64,000 bases of DNA from Exiguobacterium sp. KRL4 (GCF_001870785.1 NZ_MOLV01000004.1:124001-188000), one strand, 5' to 3'; counted from the stretch's first letter, positions 50,247-60,487 are shown. The notes: generated from the sequence alone by a model not told the origin. Made by a program: numbers and translations.

Positions 50247-50786
50247 GTGAAGGAGTTATTTAGCTGGGTCAAGGCGCTTGTCGTGGCGCTTGTAATTGCG
50301 TTCATCATCCGAACGTTTTTATTCGTGCCGGTCATCGTTGATGGTGAATCGATGATGCCGACGTTACACAATTCGGATCGAATGATCGTCAATAAGGTTC
50401 CCTATTACTTTAATGAACCGGAACGTGGAGATATCGTCGTGTTCCATGCGACGGAAACACGGGATTATATCAAACGTGTGATCGCGGTTCCAGGGGATAC
50501 GATGTATTACAAAGATGATACGTTATATGTCAACGATAAAAAAGTCGAAGAACCTTATCTAAATGAATTCAAGGCACAAATGAATGGTGTTCCGTTAACG
50601 GAGGACTTTACGCTGGAAGAAAAAACAGCAGAGACGACCGTCCCAAAAGGAAAAGTGTTTGTGATGGGAGATAACCGTCAAAACTCGAAAGACAGCCGGG
50701 ACATCGGTTTTGTGGAGGAAGAACAGATCGTCGGGACAACGAACTTTGTCTTTTATCCGTTTAACGATGTCCGGTCTGTTGATTGA
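50247..50786 (+). CDS. lepB: Type I signal peptidase
   Basis: 179 residues. One N-terminal transmembrane anchor (ALVVALVIAFIIRTFLFV, about 10-28) precedes the catalytic domain outside the membrane. The Ser/Lys dyad is S35 in VDGESMMPTL and K76 in YIKRVIAVPGD; GDNRQNSKDSR is box E. GTG 50247 is preceded by GAAGGAG at 50232-50238; an in-frame GTG at 50238 overlaps that site and is less likely. The order rplS-lepB-rbgA is conserved in Bacillus (sipS/T group). Confidence 0.93.
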   Translation: MKELFSWVKALVVALVIAFIIRTFLFVPVIVDGESMMPTLHNSDRMIVNKVPYYFNEPERGDIVVFHATETRDYIKRVIAVPGDTMYYKDDTLYVNDKKVEEPYLNEFKAQMNGVPLTEDFTLEEKTAETTVPKGKVFVMGDNRQNSKDSRDIGFVEEEQIVGTTNFVFYPFNDVRSVD

Positions 50787-50811
50787 ATCAGCGAATCAAA
50801 AACCAGATTGA

Positions 50812-50841
50812 CGGAGTTCACTTCGGTGGACTTCGTTTTTT
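50812..50841 (+). terminator. Intrinsic terminator after lepB
   Basis: CGGAGTTCAC and GTGGACTTCG around a TTCG tetraloop with G-T pairs, followed by TTTTTT. Confidence 0.82.
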
Positions 50842-50917
50842 GTTCGTTTTCAGACAGGCTTCTTTTCTTTCGTCAAGTTGCGTATACTAGAGAATGGATC
50901 GTTTCTCTCGAACAGGA

Positions 50918-50943
50918 CGTATATCAAACGTCATTGATATACG
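50918..50943. repeat. Perfect 10-base inverted repeat in the rbgA leader
   Basis: CGTATATCAA and TTGATATACG are separated by ACGTCA. It lies downstream of a possible -10 (TATACT at 50883-50888) and upstream of rbgA. No T run follows. It could be an operator or an RNA hairpin that modulates rbgA. Confidence 0.6.
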
Positions 50944-51001
50944 ATATAGAAGAAGTTCATTATTAGCAGTCCAAGCAATATGAAAACTTGAGGTGGAAGA
51001 T

Positions 51002-51868
51002 ATGACAATACAATGGTTCCCAGGACACATGGCGAAAGCACGCCGTGAAGTCATGGAAAAGTTAAAATTAATCGATGTCGTCATCGAATTGGTGGATGCC
51101 CGATTACCGATGTCGAGTCGTAACCCGATGGTCGAACAGATTACGGCAGGAAAACCGCGTCTGATCGTCTTAAATAAATCGGACATGGCAGATGCTCGTT
51201 TGACGGAACAGTGGATGAAGGCGTTACGGAAAGACGGCGTTGATGTCGTTGCTGTGGATGCAAAACACAACAAAGGACTTGGTCAGATCCATGAAGGAGC
51301 ATTACGTCTGATGAAAGACAAACATGATCGGATGCGTGACAAAGGTCGAAATCCAAGTGCGATTCGTGCCTTGATCATTGGGATTCCGAACGTCGGAAAA
51401 TCGACCTTGATCAATCGACTAGCAGGACGGAATATTGCGATTACAGGTGACCGTCCCGGTGTGACGAAACGTCAACAATGGATCAAGATGAAAACGGGTG
51501 AGATGGAATTGCTCGATACACCAGGGATCCTCTGGCCGAAGTTCGACGATCAGATGGTTGGATACCGTCTGGCAGCGACGGGTGCCATCAAGGATGATAT
51601 CTTGAACATCGATGATATCGCCCTGTTTGCGATGCGTGAGCTCAAAACACGTTATCCGGAGCAATTAAAAGCACGTTATCGTTTAGATGAAGTGACAGGC
51701 GAAGCCGTCGATGTACTAGAAGCCGTCGGGAAGAAACGTGGTTTCGTGACAAGCGGATACGTCGACTTTGAACGGACGAGCGAAATGTTGCTCCATGAGC
51801 TACGGACGGAGAAAATTGGTCGTGTCACGCTTGAAACCGTCGAAGAGTGGGCGACGGTAACCGAATAA
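51002..51868 (+). CDS. rbgA: Ribosome biogenesis GTPase RbgA (YlqF)
   Basis: 288 residues, circularly permuted GTPase: NKSD (58-61) precedes GIPNVGKS (127-134) and DTPG (172-175). [14 protein letters not shown] opens the chain. It drives late 50S assembly and is essential in B. subtilis. ATG 51002 follows TGAGGTGGAAGAT; an in-frame GTG at 50993 lies within that site. A terminator separates it from rnhB. Confidence 0.95.
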   Translation: MTIQWFPGHMAKARREVMEKLKLIDVVIELVDARLPMSSRNPMVEQITAGKPRLIVLNKSDMADARLTEQWMKALRKDGVDVVAVDAKHNKGLGQIHEGALRLMKDKHDRMRDKGRNPSAIRALIIGIPNVGKSTLINRLAGRNIAITGDRPGVTKRQQWIKMKTGEMELLDTPGILWPKFDDQMVGYRLAATGAIKDDILNIDDIALFAMRELKTRYPEQLKARYRLDEVTGEAVDVLEAVGKKRGFVTSGYVDFERTSEMLLHELRTEKIGRVTLETVEEWATVTE

Positions 51869-51873
51869 GACAT

Positions 51874-51910
51874 GCTTGGACTTCTCAAGATGAGAATTCC
51901 AAGCTTTTTT
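51874..51910 (+). terminator. Intrinsic terminator after rbgA
   Basis: GCTTGGACTTCTC and GAGAATTCCAAGC form a stem followed by TTTTTT, five bases after the rbgA stop. Confidence 0.85.
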
Positions 51911-51926
51911 CAAAAGGAGTGTCGTC

Positions 51927-52679
51927 ATGAACATCAATGAAATCAAAACACAATTGGCAGGGATTTCTCGAACGGAATTCGAAAAACTAAAAGTGGAGTT
52001 TGCTGAAGATACACGAAAAGGTGTCATCAACGCCTTGAACCAGGCGGAACGACGCCTGTTAACCGAAGAACAACAACGGATCCAGTTCCAGGAACGTTCC
52101 ATCTTCGAAGCACGCTATCAAGCAGAGGGGTATAAACGGATCGCCGGTGTGGATGAAGTCGGTCGGGGACCGTTAGCGGGTCCCGTCGTCGCGGCGGCCG
52201 TCATACTGCCAGAGGGCTTTTATCATCCCGGTTTGACCGATTCGAAACAGCTCTCGAAACAACAACGAATGGTTGCGTACCAACATATTCAAGACGTCGC
52301 AGAAATCGCCATCGGAATCATCGAACCGGAAGAGATTGACCGGATCAATATCTATCAAGCATCGAAACAAGCGATGCAACAAGCTGTCGCTGCGCTGAAG
52401 CCGGACGCTTTGTTAGTAGACGCGATGAAACTTGACATGGACCTTCCGCAAGAGTCTTTGATCAAGGGAGATGCCCGCAGCATTTCGATAGCGGCAGCTA
52501 GCGTCATCGCAAAAGAAACACGAGATGCGATGATGGCGGAGTACGCGCAACTCTATCCGGAGTACGGTTTTGCACAACATGCCGGTTATGGAACGGCACA
52601 ACACCTTCAGGCGCTCGACACGATCGGTGTGACACCGATTCATCGAAAAACCTTTAAACCGGTCCTAGACCGACTCTAA
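51927..52679 (+). CDS. rnhB: Ribonuclease HII
   Basis: 250 residues. An N-terminal helical extension of about 65 residues, as in the Bacillus enzyme, precedes the catalytic domain. IAGVDEVGRGPLAGPVVAAAV contains D76 and E77; LVDAMKLD and later acids complete the site. It removes ribonucleotides misincorporated into DNA. AAGGAG lies before the ATG. Confidence 0.95.
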   Translation: MNINEIKTQLAGISRTEFEKLKVEFAEDTRKGVINALNQAERRLLTEEQQRIQFQERSIFEARYQAEGYKRIAGVDEVGRGPLAGPVVAAAVILPEGFYHPGLTDSKQLSKQQRMVAYQHIQDVAEIAIGIIEPEEIDRINIYQASKQAMQQAVAALKPDALLVDAMKLDMDLPQESLIKGDARSISIAAASVIAKETRDAMMAEYAQLYPEYGFAQHAGYGTAQHLQALDTIGVTPIHRKTFKPVLDRL

Positions 52680-52700
52680 ACGCTAGGAGATGATGTTGCC

Positions 52701-53579
52701 ATGCAGATTGAGCACCGTGGCTTATTACCCTTTAAAATCATTGATCCAACCAATCAGCCGTTACGCGAAGGGGCAAATGTCATCGGGAAAGTATTAAAGT
52801 TACTTCCGGACGGATTGATGGAGTTACAGGTCGGTCAGCGTGTCTTGACGGCGGGAACGACGGCTGAGTTAAAAGAAGGAGCGACCTATCGGTTCACAGT
52901 CACGAGTACAGAGGGACAACCTGTCTTAAAAATCGTGTCCCAAGAGACGGTGCCAAGTAAAGCTGTGACGTTGCCGGTCTTTGACCGCTTGGCTCATTTT
53001 TCGAGCGAATCCATCCCGCAAGCGACACGGGAATTGTTGCAACAACTCGGTCAAAAAGTCATGGATGGTTCAGGTCCTGTACTCAAGCAGACCATCATCG
53101 AGTTGGTTCAACTTGCTCGAGCGGCGGATGGCACGACGGAAGGCCAACTCGATCGTAAAACAAGTGACCATGTGTTGAGTCAACAAGTCATCCAGGCAAC
53201 AAACGAAACGGGACGCGGTGTTTTTTTGTTTCAATTACCGCAATTCGGTCCGTTTGAAGAAGTGGATGTAACGATGGAGGCTCCCTTTGATCAAAAAGAA
53301 TTTAACCCAGATCACGCACGTATTGCGTTTTACTTAAAACTTCCCCAAATCGGAGAAATCGCATTGGATCTCTTGATCACGGACCGGAAAATTGCAATTT
53401 CCGTTTTTCATCCGGATGAACGCATTGCGACGTTCATGTCGAGCTACCAACCGGTCATTGAGCAACGGTTGCACGATCAAGGGTATTCATTGATCCGGTT
53501 TGAACAAATCGAAGCCGAAAAAGAACGGATCTCTTTTCAACCAACCGATCGAAATGGGAGGGTGGACTATCAGATATGA
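52701..53579 (+). CDS. YlqG-like protein with a FliK-C-terminal-like region
   Basis: 292 residues, no signal or membrane helix. Residues about 25-80 look like a beta barrel. Residues about 205-272 follow the pattern of the hook-length-control C-domain: a strand, a LPQIGE turn where FliK has (N)PPELG, a strand pair, then a helix and a glycine with IRFEQIE. This is a pattern match by eye, not a scored alignment. GGAGATG precedes ATG 52701 and the stop overlaps the FlhB-like gene by 4 bases. B. subtilis ylqG/ylqH occupy the same place; the function is not known. Confidence 0.6.
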   Translation: MQIEHRGLLPFKIIDPTNQPLREGANVIGKVLKLLPDGLMELQVGQRVLTAGTTAELKEGATYRFTVTSTEGQPVLKIVSQETVPSKAVTLPVFDRLAHFSSESIPQATRELLQQLGQKVMDGSGPVLKQTIIELVQLARAADGTTEGQLDRKTSDHVLSQQVIQATNETGRGVFLFQLPQFGPFEEVDVTMEAPFDQKEFNPDHARIAFYLKLPQIGEIALDLLITDRKIAISVFHPDERIATFMSSYQPVIEQRLHDQGYSLIRFEQIEAEKERISFQPTDRNGRVDYQI

Positions 53580-53836
53580 AAAAAGCCATCGCCTTGTCCT
53601 ATGAAGAACAGATGCAAGCGCCGAAGGTCGTCGCTAAAGGATCTGAACGGGTCGCGGAACGAATACTCGAAGAGGCTTTACAACACGGGATACCGATTCG
53701 TGAAGATGCGACGCTCGTCACATTACTTGATGCGGTGCAAGTATCAGAACAAATTCCAAACGAGTTGTACGGTGTCATCGCCGAATTATTCGCCTTTTTA
53801 TATCAGCTTGATCAAACAGGAATTTCAAAGAAATAA
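53576..53836 (+). CDS. Orphan FlhB C-terminal-like protein (YlqH)
   Basis: 86 residues that match only the cytoplasmic C-terminal fragment of FlhB/EscU export-gate proteins: [18 protein letters not shown], then [14 protein letters not shown] and [18 protein letters not shown]. The NPTH autocleavage site and the membrane half are missing; the protein starts where the cleaved FlhB fragment starts. It overlaps the upstream YlqG-like gene by 4 bases (ATGA). I infer a partner relation like FliK-FlhB, but outside a flagellar operon. Confidence 0.82.
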   Translation: MKKAIALSYEEQMQAPKVVAKGSERVAERILEEALQHGIPIREDATLVTLLDAVQVSEQIPNELYGVIAELFAFLYQLDQTGISKK

Positions 53837-53856
53837 ATGCTTTCGGTCGATAACGA

Positions 53857-53885
53857 TAGACAGCGCTTCCAATTTTAACTACAAT
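53857..53885 (+). promoter_or_regulatory. Sigma-A promoter of sucC-sucD
   Basis: TAGACA (53857-53862), 17 bases, TACAAT (53880-53885), each five of six to consensus. It lies 39 bases before the sucC start. Confidence 0.65.
53858..53871. promoter_or_regulatory. Possible cre site at the sucC promoter
   Basis: AGACAGCGCTTCCA matches the cre consensus TGWAARCGYTWNCW at 12 of 14 positions, including the CG core. It overlaps the -35. Two mismatches make this tentative. Confidence 0.35.
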
Positions 53886-53924
53886 GAAAGAGCCGAAACT
53901 AAAGGGGTTAAGGGGGATTTTTTC

Positions 53925-55085
53925 ATGAATGTACATGAATATCAGGCAAAAGAGTTACTTCGTTCATACGGTGTACCCGTTCCGAACGGAATTGCAGCAT
54001 TTACGGTCGAAGAGGCAGTCGATGCAGCAGAACAATTGTCAGGTCCGATCAAAGTCGTAAAAGCACAGATTCACGCAGGGGGTCGCGGTAAAGCCGGTGG
54101 TGTTAAATTGGCTAAATCGCAAGAAGAAGTGAAAGAATTCGCGACAGAGTTACTCGGCAAAACACTCGTCACGCATCAAACAGGTCCAGAAGGTAAAGTC
54201 ATCCAACGTCTTCTTGTTGAAGAAGGTTGTGCGATTGACAAAGAGTATTATCTCGGGATCGTCCTCGACCGTGTAACAGGTCGTGTCGTCATCATGGGTT
54301 CAAGTGAAGGCGGAATGGATATTGAAGAAGTGGCAGAAGCAACGCCAGAAAAAATCATCAAAGAAGTCGTTGATCCGGCAGTAGGTCTCCAAGCATTCCA
54401 AGCGCGTAAACTCGCCTTTGCGATGGGTGTTCCGGTTAAGCTGGTCAACAAGTTCGTCGGTATGGTGACGAAATTGTACACGTTCTTCGTCGATAAGGAT
54501 TGTTCAATCGCTGAAATCAATCCACTTGTCACAACCAAAGATGGTGATGTCTTGGCGCTTGATGCAAAACTCAACTTTGATTCAAACGCACTTTACCGTC
54601 ATCCGGATGTCGTCGCACTTCGTGATGAATCAGAAGAAGATCCACGTGAAGTCGAAGCCTCTAAAAATGACTTAAACTATATCGCACTTGATGGGAACAT
54701 CGGATGTCTCGTCAACGGTGCCGGTCTCGCAATGGCGACAATGGATATCATTAAACACTTTAGTGGTGATCCAGCAAACTTCCTTGATGTCGGCGGCGGA
54801 GCGACTAAAGAAAAAGTAACAGAAGCATTCAAATTGATTCTATCTGACGAAAATGTCAAAGGAATCTTCGTCAACATCTTCGGTGGGATCATGAAGTGTG
54901 ACGTCATTGCAGAAGGTATCGTTGCAGCAACAAAAGAGGTTGGCTTAGAACTGCCGCTCGTCGTTCGTCTAGAAGGGACAAACGTCGACGCAGGGAAACA
55001 AATTCTCAAAGATTCAGGTCTAGCGATTACAGCAGCTACATCAATGGCAGACGGCGCAGAAAAAATTGCTGCGCTCGTGAAGTAA
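53925..55085 (+). CDS. sucC: Succinyl-CoA synthetase, ADP-forming, beta subunit
   Basis: 386 residues. [20 protein letters not shown] opens an ATP-grasp fold; the glycine-rich [11 protein letters not shown] stretch and the C-terminal [17 protein letters not shown] are diagnostic. It makes ATP in the TCA cycle. ATG 53925 follows TAAGGGGGATTTTTTC. An open frame extends upstream through the ylqH gene but is only an overlap. sucD follows after 13 bases. Confidence 0.96.
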   Translation: MNVHEYQAKELLRSYGVPVPNGIAAFTVEEAVDAAEQLSGPIKVVKAQIHAGGRGKAGGVKLAKSQEEVKEFATELLGKTLVTHQTGPEGKVIQRLLVEEGCAIDKEYYLGIVLDRVTGRVVIMGSSEGGMDIEEVAEATPEKIIKEVVDPAVGLQAFQARKLAFAMGVPVKLVNKFVGMVTKLYTFFVDKDCSIAEINPLVTTKDGDVLALDAKLNFDSNALYRHPDVVALRDESEEDPREVEASKNDLNYIALDGNIGCLVNGAGLAMATMDIIKHFSGDPANFLDVGGGATKEKVTEAFKLILSDENVKGIFVNIFGGIMKCDVIAEGIVAATKEVGLELPLVVRLEGTNVDAGKQILKDSGLAITAATSMADGAEKIAALVK

Positions 55086-55098
55086 GGGGGAGCTAAGG

Positions 55099-56013
55099 AT
55101 GAGTATTTGGGTAAATGAATCGACAAAAGTCATCATTCAAGGAATCACAGGAAATCAAGGGATGTTCCATGGTGAACAAATGATTGAATACGGAACAAAC
55201 CTCGTAGGTGGTGTGACACCTGGTAAGGGTGGAACGGAAGTATTAGGCGTACCGGTATTCGATACAGTCGCACAAGCTGTCGAAAAAACGGGTGCCAATG
55301 CATCAATCATCTATGTACCACCTGCATTCGCAGCCGATGCAATCATGGAGGCAGCCGATGCCAACATCGCATTGATCATCTGTATCACGGAAGGTATTCC
55401 AGTCCTTGATATGGTCAAAGTGAAACGTTACCTAGACGGCAAACCGGTTCGTTTGATCGGACCAAACTGTCCTGGCGTCATCACGCCAGGCGTTGCGAAG
55501 CTCGGTATCATGCCAGGATACATTCATACGCCAGGTCATGTCGGAATCGTATCGCGTTCTGGAACGTTGACGTATGAAGCTGTTCACCAATTGACGACGG
55601 CAGGAATTGGTCAATCAACAGCAGTCGGAATCGGTGGCGATCCTGTCAACGGAACGGACTTCATCGATACGCTCAAAGCGTTTAATGAAGATCCGGAAAC
55701 AAAAGCAGTCATCATGCTCGGTGAAATCGGTGGAACGGCGGAAGAAGAAGCGGCTGAGTGGGTCAAAGCCAACATGACGAAGCCGGTCATCGGATTCATC
55801 GGCGGACAAACGGCACCTGAAGGAAAACGGATGGGTCATGCCGGCGCGATCATCTCGGGTGGCAAAGGAACAGCTGCTGAAAAGATTAAAACACTTCGTG
55901 CAAATGGAATTGAAGTGGCAGAAACACCAGCCATCATTGGTGAGACCTTGATTCGTGTCATCAAAGAAGCTGGTATCTACGATGCGTGTGTCACAGGCTC
56001 GACTGTAAACTAA
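55099..56013 (+). CDS. sucD: Succinyl-CoA synthetase, ADP-forming, alpha subunit
   Basis: 304 residues. CoA-binding Rossmann region with [11 protein letters not shown] and GGVTPGKGG; phosphohistidine H247 in [19 protein letters not shown] is also conserved. GGGGGAG precedes ATG 55099. It partners SucC. A terminator follows the stop. Confidence 0.96.
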   Translation: MSIWVNESTKVIIQGITGNQGMFHGEQMIEYGTNLVGGVTPGKGGTEVLGVPVFDTVAQAVEKTGANASIIYVPPAFAADAIMEAADANIALIICITEGIPVLDMVKVKRYLDGKPVRLIGPNCPGVITPGVAKLGIMPGYIHTPGHVGIVSRSGTLTYEAVHQLTTAGIGQSTAVGIGGDPVNGTDFIDTLKAFNEDPETKAVIMLGEIGGTAEEEAAEWVKANMTKPVIGFIGGQTAPEGKRMGHAGAIISGGKGTAAEKIKTLRANGIEVAETPAIIGETLIRVIKEAGIYDACVTGSTVN

Positions 56014-56023
56014 ACAAGATGTC

Positions 56024-56056
56024 AGCTGTCCTGATTTATTCAGGACGGCTTTCTTC
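56024..56056 (+). terminator. Terminator after sucD
   Basis: AGCTGTCCTGA and TCAGGACGGCT (one G-T pair) with a short loop, followed by TTCTTCT; the T tract is weak. Confidence 0.65.
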
Positions 56057-56077
56057 TATATAAAAGGAGCGTAATGG

Positions 56078-56905
56078 ATGAACAGAGAACTGTATGCACG
56101 TTTTGCGACTTGCCGGGTTCCGTATTCAATCGTTGTCTTGATCGAACGGTATGGTCTTTTACCGGTAGAGGATTTACCTGTTTCCCGAGCAATCAAAAAC
56201 CGATATCAGCAAGCCTTACAATTGGATCAAGTCCCAACGAACCTCCTGGTCCCAGGAGATCCATATTTTCCAATGCACCTACTTCAGATTCCTCAACCCG
56301 TCTATGGATTGTTCTTTCTAGGTAATCCTTCGTTACTCGAGCAACCGATGATCAGTATCATCGGTAGTCGTGATCCCTCCACCTCCCACCAAAAACGCCT
56401 GTCCTTTTTACGACCGTTTTTTCAATCACCTTTTGTCACTGTATCTGGTGGTGCGATCGGAATCGATTCCCTCGTCCATCGTCTCTCCCTCAAACACCAT
56501 CAAGCGACGATTGCTGTTTTGGCAAACGGATTTGATTGCTTTTATCCGAAGCAACACACGACGTTATTTCAGCGTATTCAACAAACGGGACTTCTATTAT
56601 CTGAATATCCTGCTGGGAAGACTGTTCACAAACATCAATTTCTAGAACGGAATCGAATCATTTCTGGATTATCTTCAGGATTAATCATTGTCGAAGCGGC
56701 GCGTAAAAGCGGGACGATGAATACGGCAGGCCATGCTCTAGAACAAGGTAAGGACGTGTACTGTATACCCGGTTGTCCGACGGAAAAACACTTTCAAGGA
56801 ACAAATCAATTGATTGCTGAAGGTGCGATTCCACTCTTGAATCCAGAAGAAGTTTCAAAAAGTATCTTGATGAACGTTGACAAATGGGAATCGAGACTAC
56901 TATGA
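56078..56905 (+). CDS. dprA: DNA processing protein DprA (Smf)
   Basis: 275 residues, slightly short. The Rossmann-like core has GSRDPS, SGGAIGIDSLVH, the YPKQH turn and ERNRIISGLS, with EAARKSGTMNTA before the end; these are the ssDNA and RecA-loading residues of the family. No C-terminal winged helix is present, as in B. subtilis. It protects and loads RecA onto incoming DNA during transformation. AAAGGAG lies upstream; ATG 56078 is in frame while ATG 56074 is not. Confidence 0.93.
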   Translation: MNRELYARFATCRVPYSIVVLIERYGLLPVEDLPVSRAIKNRYQQALQLDQVPTNLLVPGDPYFPMHLLQIPQPVYGLFFLGNPSLLEQPMISIIGSRDPSTSHQKRLSFLRPFFQSPFVTVSGGAIGIDSLVHRLSLKHHQATIAVLANGFDCFYPKQHTTLFQRIQQTGLLLSEYPAGKTVHKHQFLERNRIISGLSSGLIIVEAARKSGTMNTAGHALEQGKDVYCIPGCPTEKHFQGTNQLIAEGAIPLLNPEEVSKSILMNVDKWESRLL

Positions 56906-56952
56906 TAAGTGAGATTAAAATACGAGTACGCCTCTAATAGGGAGCGATTGTA

Positions 56953-59049
56953 ATGGCAAAATATCTAGTAATTGTCGAATCACCTGCAAAGGCAAAAACC
57001 ATCAAACGTTATCTCGGTTCGAACTATACCGTGAAAGCTTCGATGGGGCATGTCATCGATTTGCCAAAAAGCCAAATGGGTGTTGACGTAGAACATGACT
57101 ATGAACCAAAGTATATTACGATTCGTGGTAAAGGACCGGTTTTAAAAGAATTAAAAACGGCCGCTAAAAAAGCGCAAAAAATTTATCTCGCGGCCGACCC
57201 CGACCGTGAAGGGGAAGCAATCGCATGGCACTTAGCGAAAGCCCTCGGCGTCGATGAGTCGACGGAATGTCGGGTCGTCTTTAATGAAATCACAAAAGAT
57301 GCCATCAAAGATTCGTTCAAGAAACCCCGCAAGATCAACTATGATCTTGTCGATGCACAACAGGCACGGCGTATCTTGGACCGTCTAGTTGGTTATAGCA
57401 TGAGTCCGTTACTTTGGAAAAAAATCAAAAAAGGATTGTCTGCAGGACGCGTTCAATCCGTTGCCGTGAAGATGATCATCGATCGCGAGCAGGAAATCAA
57501 TGCCTTTTTACCAGAAGAGTATTGGACGATCAAATTAGAGTTAGATGCGAACGGTGAAAAGTTAGAAGCAAACTTTTATGGCGTTGATGGAAAAAAACGT
57601 GAATTGCACTCGGAAGAAGAGGTCAACGAAGTGTTGGCTAAACTGTCGCAATCGTTTACGGTTGATTCCGTAACGAAAAAAGAACGTCGCCGTAATCCAG
57701 CATTGCCGTTCACGACGAGTTCACTTCAGCAAGAAGCAGCACGTAAGTTAAATTTCCGGGCGAAGAAGACGATGATGATTGCTCAGCAATTATATGAAGG
57801 AATCGAGCTTGGAAAAGAAGGTACGGTCGGTCTGATTACGTATATGCGGACAGACTCGACACGGACATCTGAAACAGCGAACGTCGAAGCACATGGATTC
57901 ATTGAAAATGCGTACGGAAAAGAATACATCGCGGTTGAAAAACGAAAAGAGAAAAAAGCAGCGAATTCGCAGGATGCCCACGAAGCGGTTCGTCCGACTT
58001 CGACGATGCGCGATCCGCAACTCGTCAAATCGTATCTCTCGCGTGATCAATTCCGATTATACAAATTGATTTGGGAACGGTTCGTCGCAAGCCAAATGGC
58101 ACCGGCGATTTTAGATACCGTCAAAGTCGATCTTCTCTCAAATGATGTGATGTTCCGCGCGAACGGTTCGACGGTCAAGTTCGCGGGATTCATGAAAGTA
58201 TACATCGAGGATACGGATGACGAAGCAGTAACGGATGTCAAAGACGGATTATTGCCACCGCTTGACGACGGAGAAGTGTTGCAACAAGAAACCATCGAAC
58301 CAAAACAACACTTCACACAACCACCACCGCGTTACACGGAGGCGCGTCTTGTCCGGTCGATGGAAGAACTTGGTATCGGTCGACCGTCGACGTATGCCCC
58401 GACACTTGATACGATTCAAAAACGCGGGTACGTCACGCTGGAAGAGAAAAAATTCCTGCCGACAGAACTTGGTGAACTTGTCATTGATATGATCAGTGAT
58501 TATTTCCAAGAGTTCATCACCGTCCAGTTTACGGCGGATATGGAAGCATTGCTTGATGCCATTGAAAAAGGTGACATGCAGTGGACAGAAGTTGTCGATC
58601 CGATTTATAAATCGTTTGCAAAACGATTGACTCGAGCAGAAGCTGAAATCGAGAAGATTGAAATCAAAGATGAGCCAGCAGGAGAAGATTGTGAAGTCTG
58701 TGGCCATGCGATGGTCATCAAGATGGGGCGTTACGGTAAGTTCATGGCGTGCTCAAACTTCCCGGAATGTCGGAATACAAAACCGATTCAAGTCGAGATT
58801 GGTGTCAAGTGTCCGACATGTGGGACAGGTGAAATCGTGGAACGACGGAGTAAAAAAGGACGCCTCTTCTACGGGTGTTCCAATTATCCGGAATGTGAGT
58901 TCGTCTCATGGGATAAACCGGTCGAAGAACCTTGTCCGGTCTGTAGCAGTATGATGGTACAAAAGAAAATCAAGAACGGTGTGAAAGTAGAATGTACGTC
59001 TTGCGGACATCATGAAACACGCATCGATCAGGAGCAAGAGGAGGAATGA
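56953..59049 (+). CDS. topA: DNA topoisomerase I
   Basis: 698 residues. TOPRIM domain opens with [14 protein letters not shown] and has ADPDREGE (81-88); the catalytic tyrosine is Y297 in [10 protein letters not shown]. The C-terminal part holds three four-cysteine zinc modules (about 575-690), each with CxxC pairs. It relaxes negative supercoils. AGGGAGCG lies before the ATG. trmFO starts 3 bases after its stop. Confidence 0.96.
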   Translation: MAKYLVIVESPAKAKTIKRYLGSNYTVKASMGHVIDLPKSQMGVDVEHDYEPKYITIRGKGPVLKELKTAAKKAQKIYLAADPDREGEAIAWHLAKALGVDESTECRVVFNEITKDAIKDSFKKPRKINYDLVDAQQARRILDRLVGYSMSPLLWKKIKKGLSAGRVQSVAVKMIIDREQEINAFLPEEYWTIKLELDANGEKLEANFYGVDGKKRELHSEEEVNEVLAKLSQSFTVDSVTKKERRRNPALPFTTSSLQQEAARKLNFRAKKTMMIAQQLYEGIELGKEGTVGLITYMRTDSTRTSETANVEAHGFIENAYGKEYIAVEKRKEKKAANSQDAHEAVRPTSTMRDPQLVKSYLSRDQFRLYKLIWERFVASQMAPAILDTVKVDLLSNDVMFRANGSTVKFAGFMKVYIEDTDDEAVTDVKDGLLPPLDDGEVLQQETIEPKQHFTQPPPRYTEARLVRSMEELGIGRPSTYAPTLDTIQKRGYVTLEEKKFLPTELGELVIDMISDYFQEFITVQFTADMEALLDAIEKGDMQWTEVVDPIYKSFAKRLTRAEAEIEKIEIKDEPAGEDCEVCGHAMVIKMGRYGKFMACSNFPECRNTKPIQVEIGVKCPTCGTGEIVERRSKKGRLFYGCSNYPECEFVSWDKPVEEPCPVCSSMMVQKKIKNGVKVECTSCGHHETRIDQEQEEE

Positions 59050-59052
59050 CCG

Positions 59053-60357
59053 GTGAAACGAGTAACCGTGATCGGAGCCGGACTCGCAGGTTCTGAAGCA
59101 GCATGGCAACTTGCGAAGCGTGGCGTTCAAGTAGATTTATATGAAATGCGACCAGTAAAGCAGACACCTGCTCACCATACGGACCAATTTGCAGAACTCG
59201 TCTGTTCGAATTCCCTCCGGGCGAATCAACTGACGAATGCAGTCGGGGTATTAAAAGAAGAGATGCGTCAACTCGACTCGCTCATCATGAAGGCAGCGGA
59301 CCTTGCGAGTGTGCCGGCAGGTGGTGCACTTGCCGTCGACCGACATGATTTTGCAGGGTATGTGACAGATACATTAAAAAATCATCCGAATGTCACCGTT
59401 CATCATGAGGAGCTTGAAGCGATTCCAGATGGACCAACGATCGTCGCGACAGGACCTTTGACGAGTGTTGCGTTATCGGAATCATTAAAACAGTTTACAG
59501 GTGAAGATTATCTCTATTTCTTCGACGCAGCAGCACCGATTCTTGACGGTGATACGATTGACCGCGATAAAGTGTATTTAAAGTCACGTTATGATAAAGG
59601 AGAAGCCGCGTACTTGAATTGTCCGATGACGGAAGAAGAGTTTACGCATTTCCACAATGAGTTGATTCAAGCGGAAGTCGTACCGTTAAAAGAATTTGAA
59701 AAAGAAATCTACTTCGAAGGATGTATGCCTTTTGAAGTACTCGCGACACGGGGACCGAAAACATTATTGTTTGGTCCGATGAAACCGGTTGGACTTGAAG
59801 ATCCTAAGACCGGAGAGCGTCCGTATGCGGTCGTTCAACTTCGTCAAGATAACTCAGCGGGTACGCTGTTCAACTTAGTTGGTTTCCAAACCCACTTGAA
59901 GTGGGGCGAACAAAAACGAATCATTCGTTTGATTCCGGGGCTTGAAAATGCAGAAATCGTCCGTTACGGTGTCATGCATCGAAATACGTTTGTCAATTCG
60001 CCAAACTTATTGCAACCGACCTACCAGACACGGACACGCCACGATCTGTTCTTTGCCGGTCAGATGACAGGCGTCGAAGGATACGTTGAGTCGGCGGCAT
60101 CCGGCTTGACGGCAGGAATCAACGCGGCTCGTCTCGTGAATGAAGCCGAACCGGTTGCTTTCCCGAAAGAGACGATGATGGGAGCGATGGCTCACTACAT
60201 CACGACGACGGAAGGAAAGAACTTCCAACCGATGAATGCGAACTTCGGACTCGTTCCGGCACTTGTCGGACAGACCGGACGGATGAGAAAACCAGACAAA
60301 TATGCGCTTTTTGCAGAACGTGCGTTAGAAGCAATCAAAGACTTTACCGATATGTAA
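59053..60357 (+). CDS. trmFO: Methylenetetrahydrofolate-tRNA-(uracil-5-)-methyltransferase
   Basis: 434 residues, flavoenzyme making ribothymidine-54 in tRNA from methylene-folate. FAD-binding [12 protein letters not shown] near the start, catalytic-site C51 in [10 protein letters not shown], and [10 protein letters not shown] with the second cysteine. It starts at GTG 59053 after GAGGAAT at the end of topA. The order topA-trmFO-xerC-hslVU-codY is conserved in Bacilli. Confidence 0.95.
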   Translation: MKRVTVIGAGLAGSEAAWQLAKRGVQVDLYEMRPVKQTPAHHTDQFAELVCSNSLRANQLTNAVGVLKEEMRQLDSLIMKAADLASVPAGGALAVDRHDFAGYVTDTLKNHPNVTVHHEELEAIPDGPTIVATGPLTSVALSESLKQFTGEDYLYFFDAAAPILDGDTIDRDKVYLKSRYDKGEAAYLNCPMTEEEFTHFHNELIQAEVVPLKEFEKEIYFEGCMPFEVLATRGPKTLLFGPMKPVGLEDPKTGERPYAVVQLRQDNSAGTLFNLVGFQTHLKWGEQKRIIRLIPGLENAEIVRYGVMHRNTFVNSPNLLQPTYQTRTRHDLFFAGQMTGVEGYVESAASGLTAGINAARLVNEAEPVAFPKETMMGAMAHYITTTEGKNFQPMNANFGLVPALVGQTGRMRKPDKYALFAERALEAIKDFTDM

Positions 60358-60363
60358 GGCAAG

Positions 60364-60406
60364 ATGGGAGAGAAGGCGCGATTTAGCGTTCTTTTCTCCC
60401 ATTTCT
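60364..60406 (+). terminator. Terminator after trmFO
   Basis: ATGGGAGAGAAG and CTTTTCTCCCAT form a stem with an 11-base loop followed by TTTCTTAATTT. Confidence 0.75.
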
Positions 60407-60458
60407 TAATTTGTCATAAAAGCGTGATAATTTTGTTATTTTTCCGATTTTTGGTCTA

Positions 60459-60487
60459 TTGTCAGACTACTTCCGGTGTGCTATGCT
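60459..60487 (+). promoter_or_regulatory. Promoter of xerC-hslV-hslU-codY
   Basis: TTGTCA (60459-60464), 17 bases, TATGCT (60482-60487) with TG one base upstream (TGCTATGCT), an extended -10. It follows the trmFO terminator. Confidence 0.7.

Noticed and set aside
53601-53924. Upstream extension of the sucC frame by about 108 codons
   Set aside because: It overlaps ylqH in another frame and lacks similarity to SucC; ATG 53925 has a clear ribosome-binding site.
58249-58707. Minus-strand 152-codon frame inside topA
   Set aside because: Shadow frame with no motif; topA is complete and conserved here.
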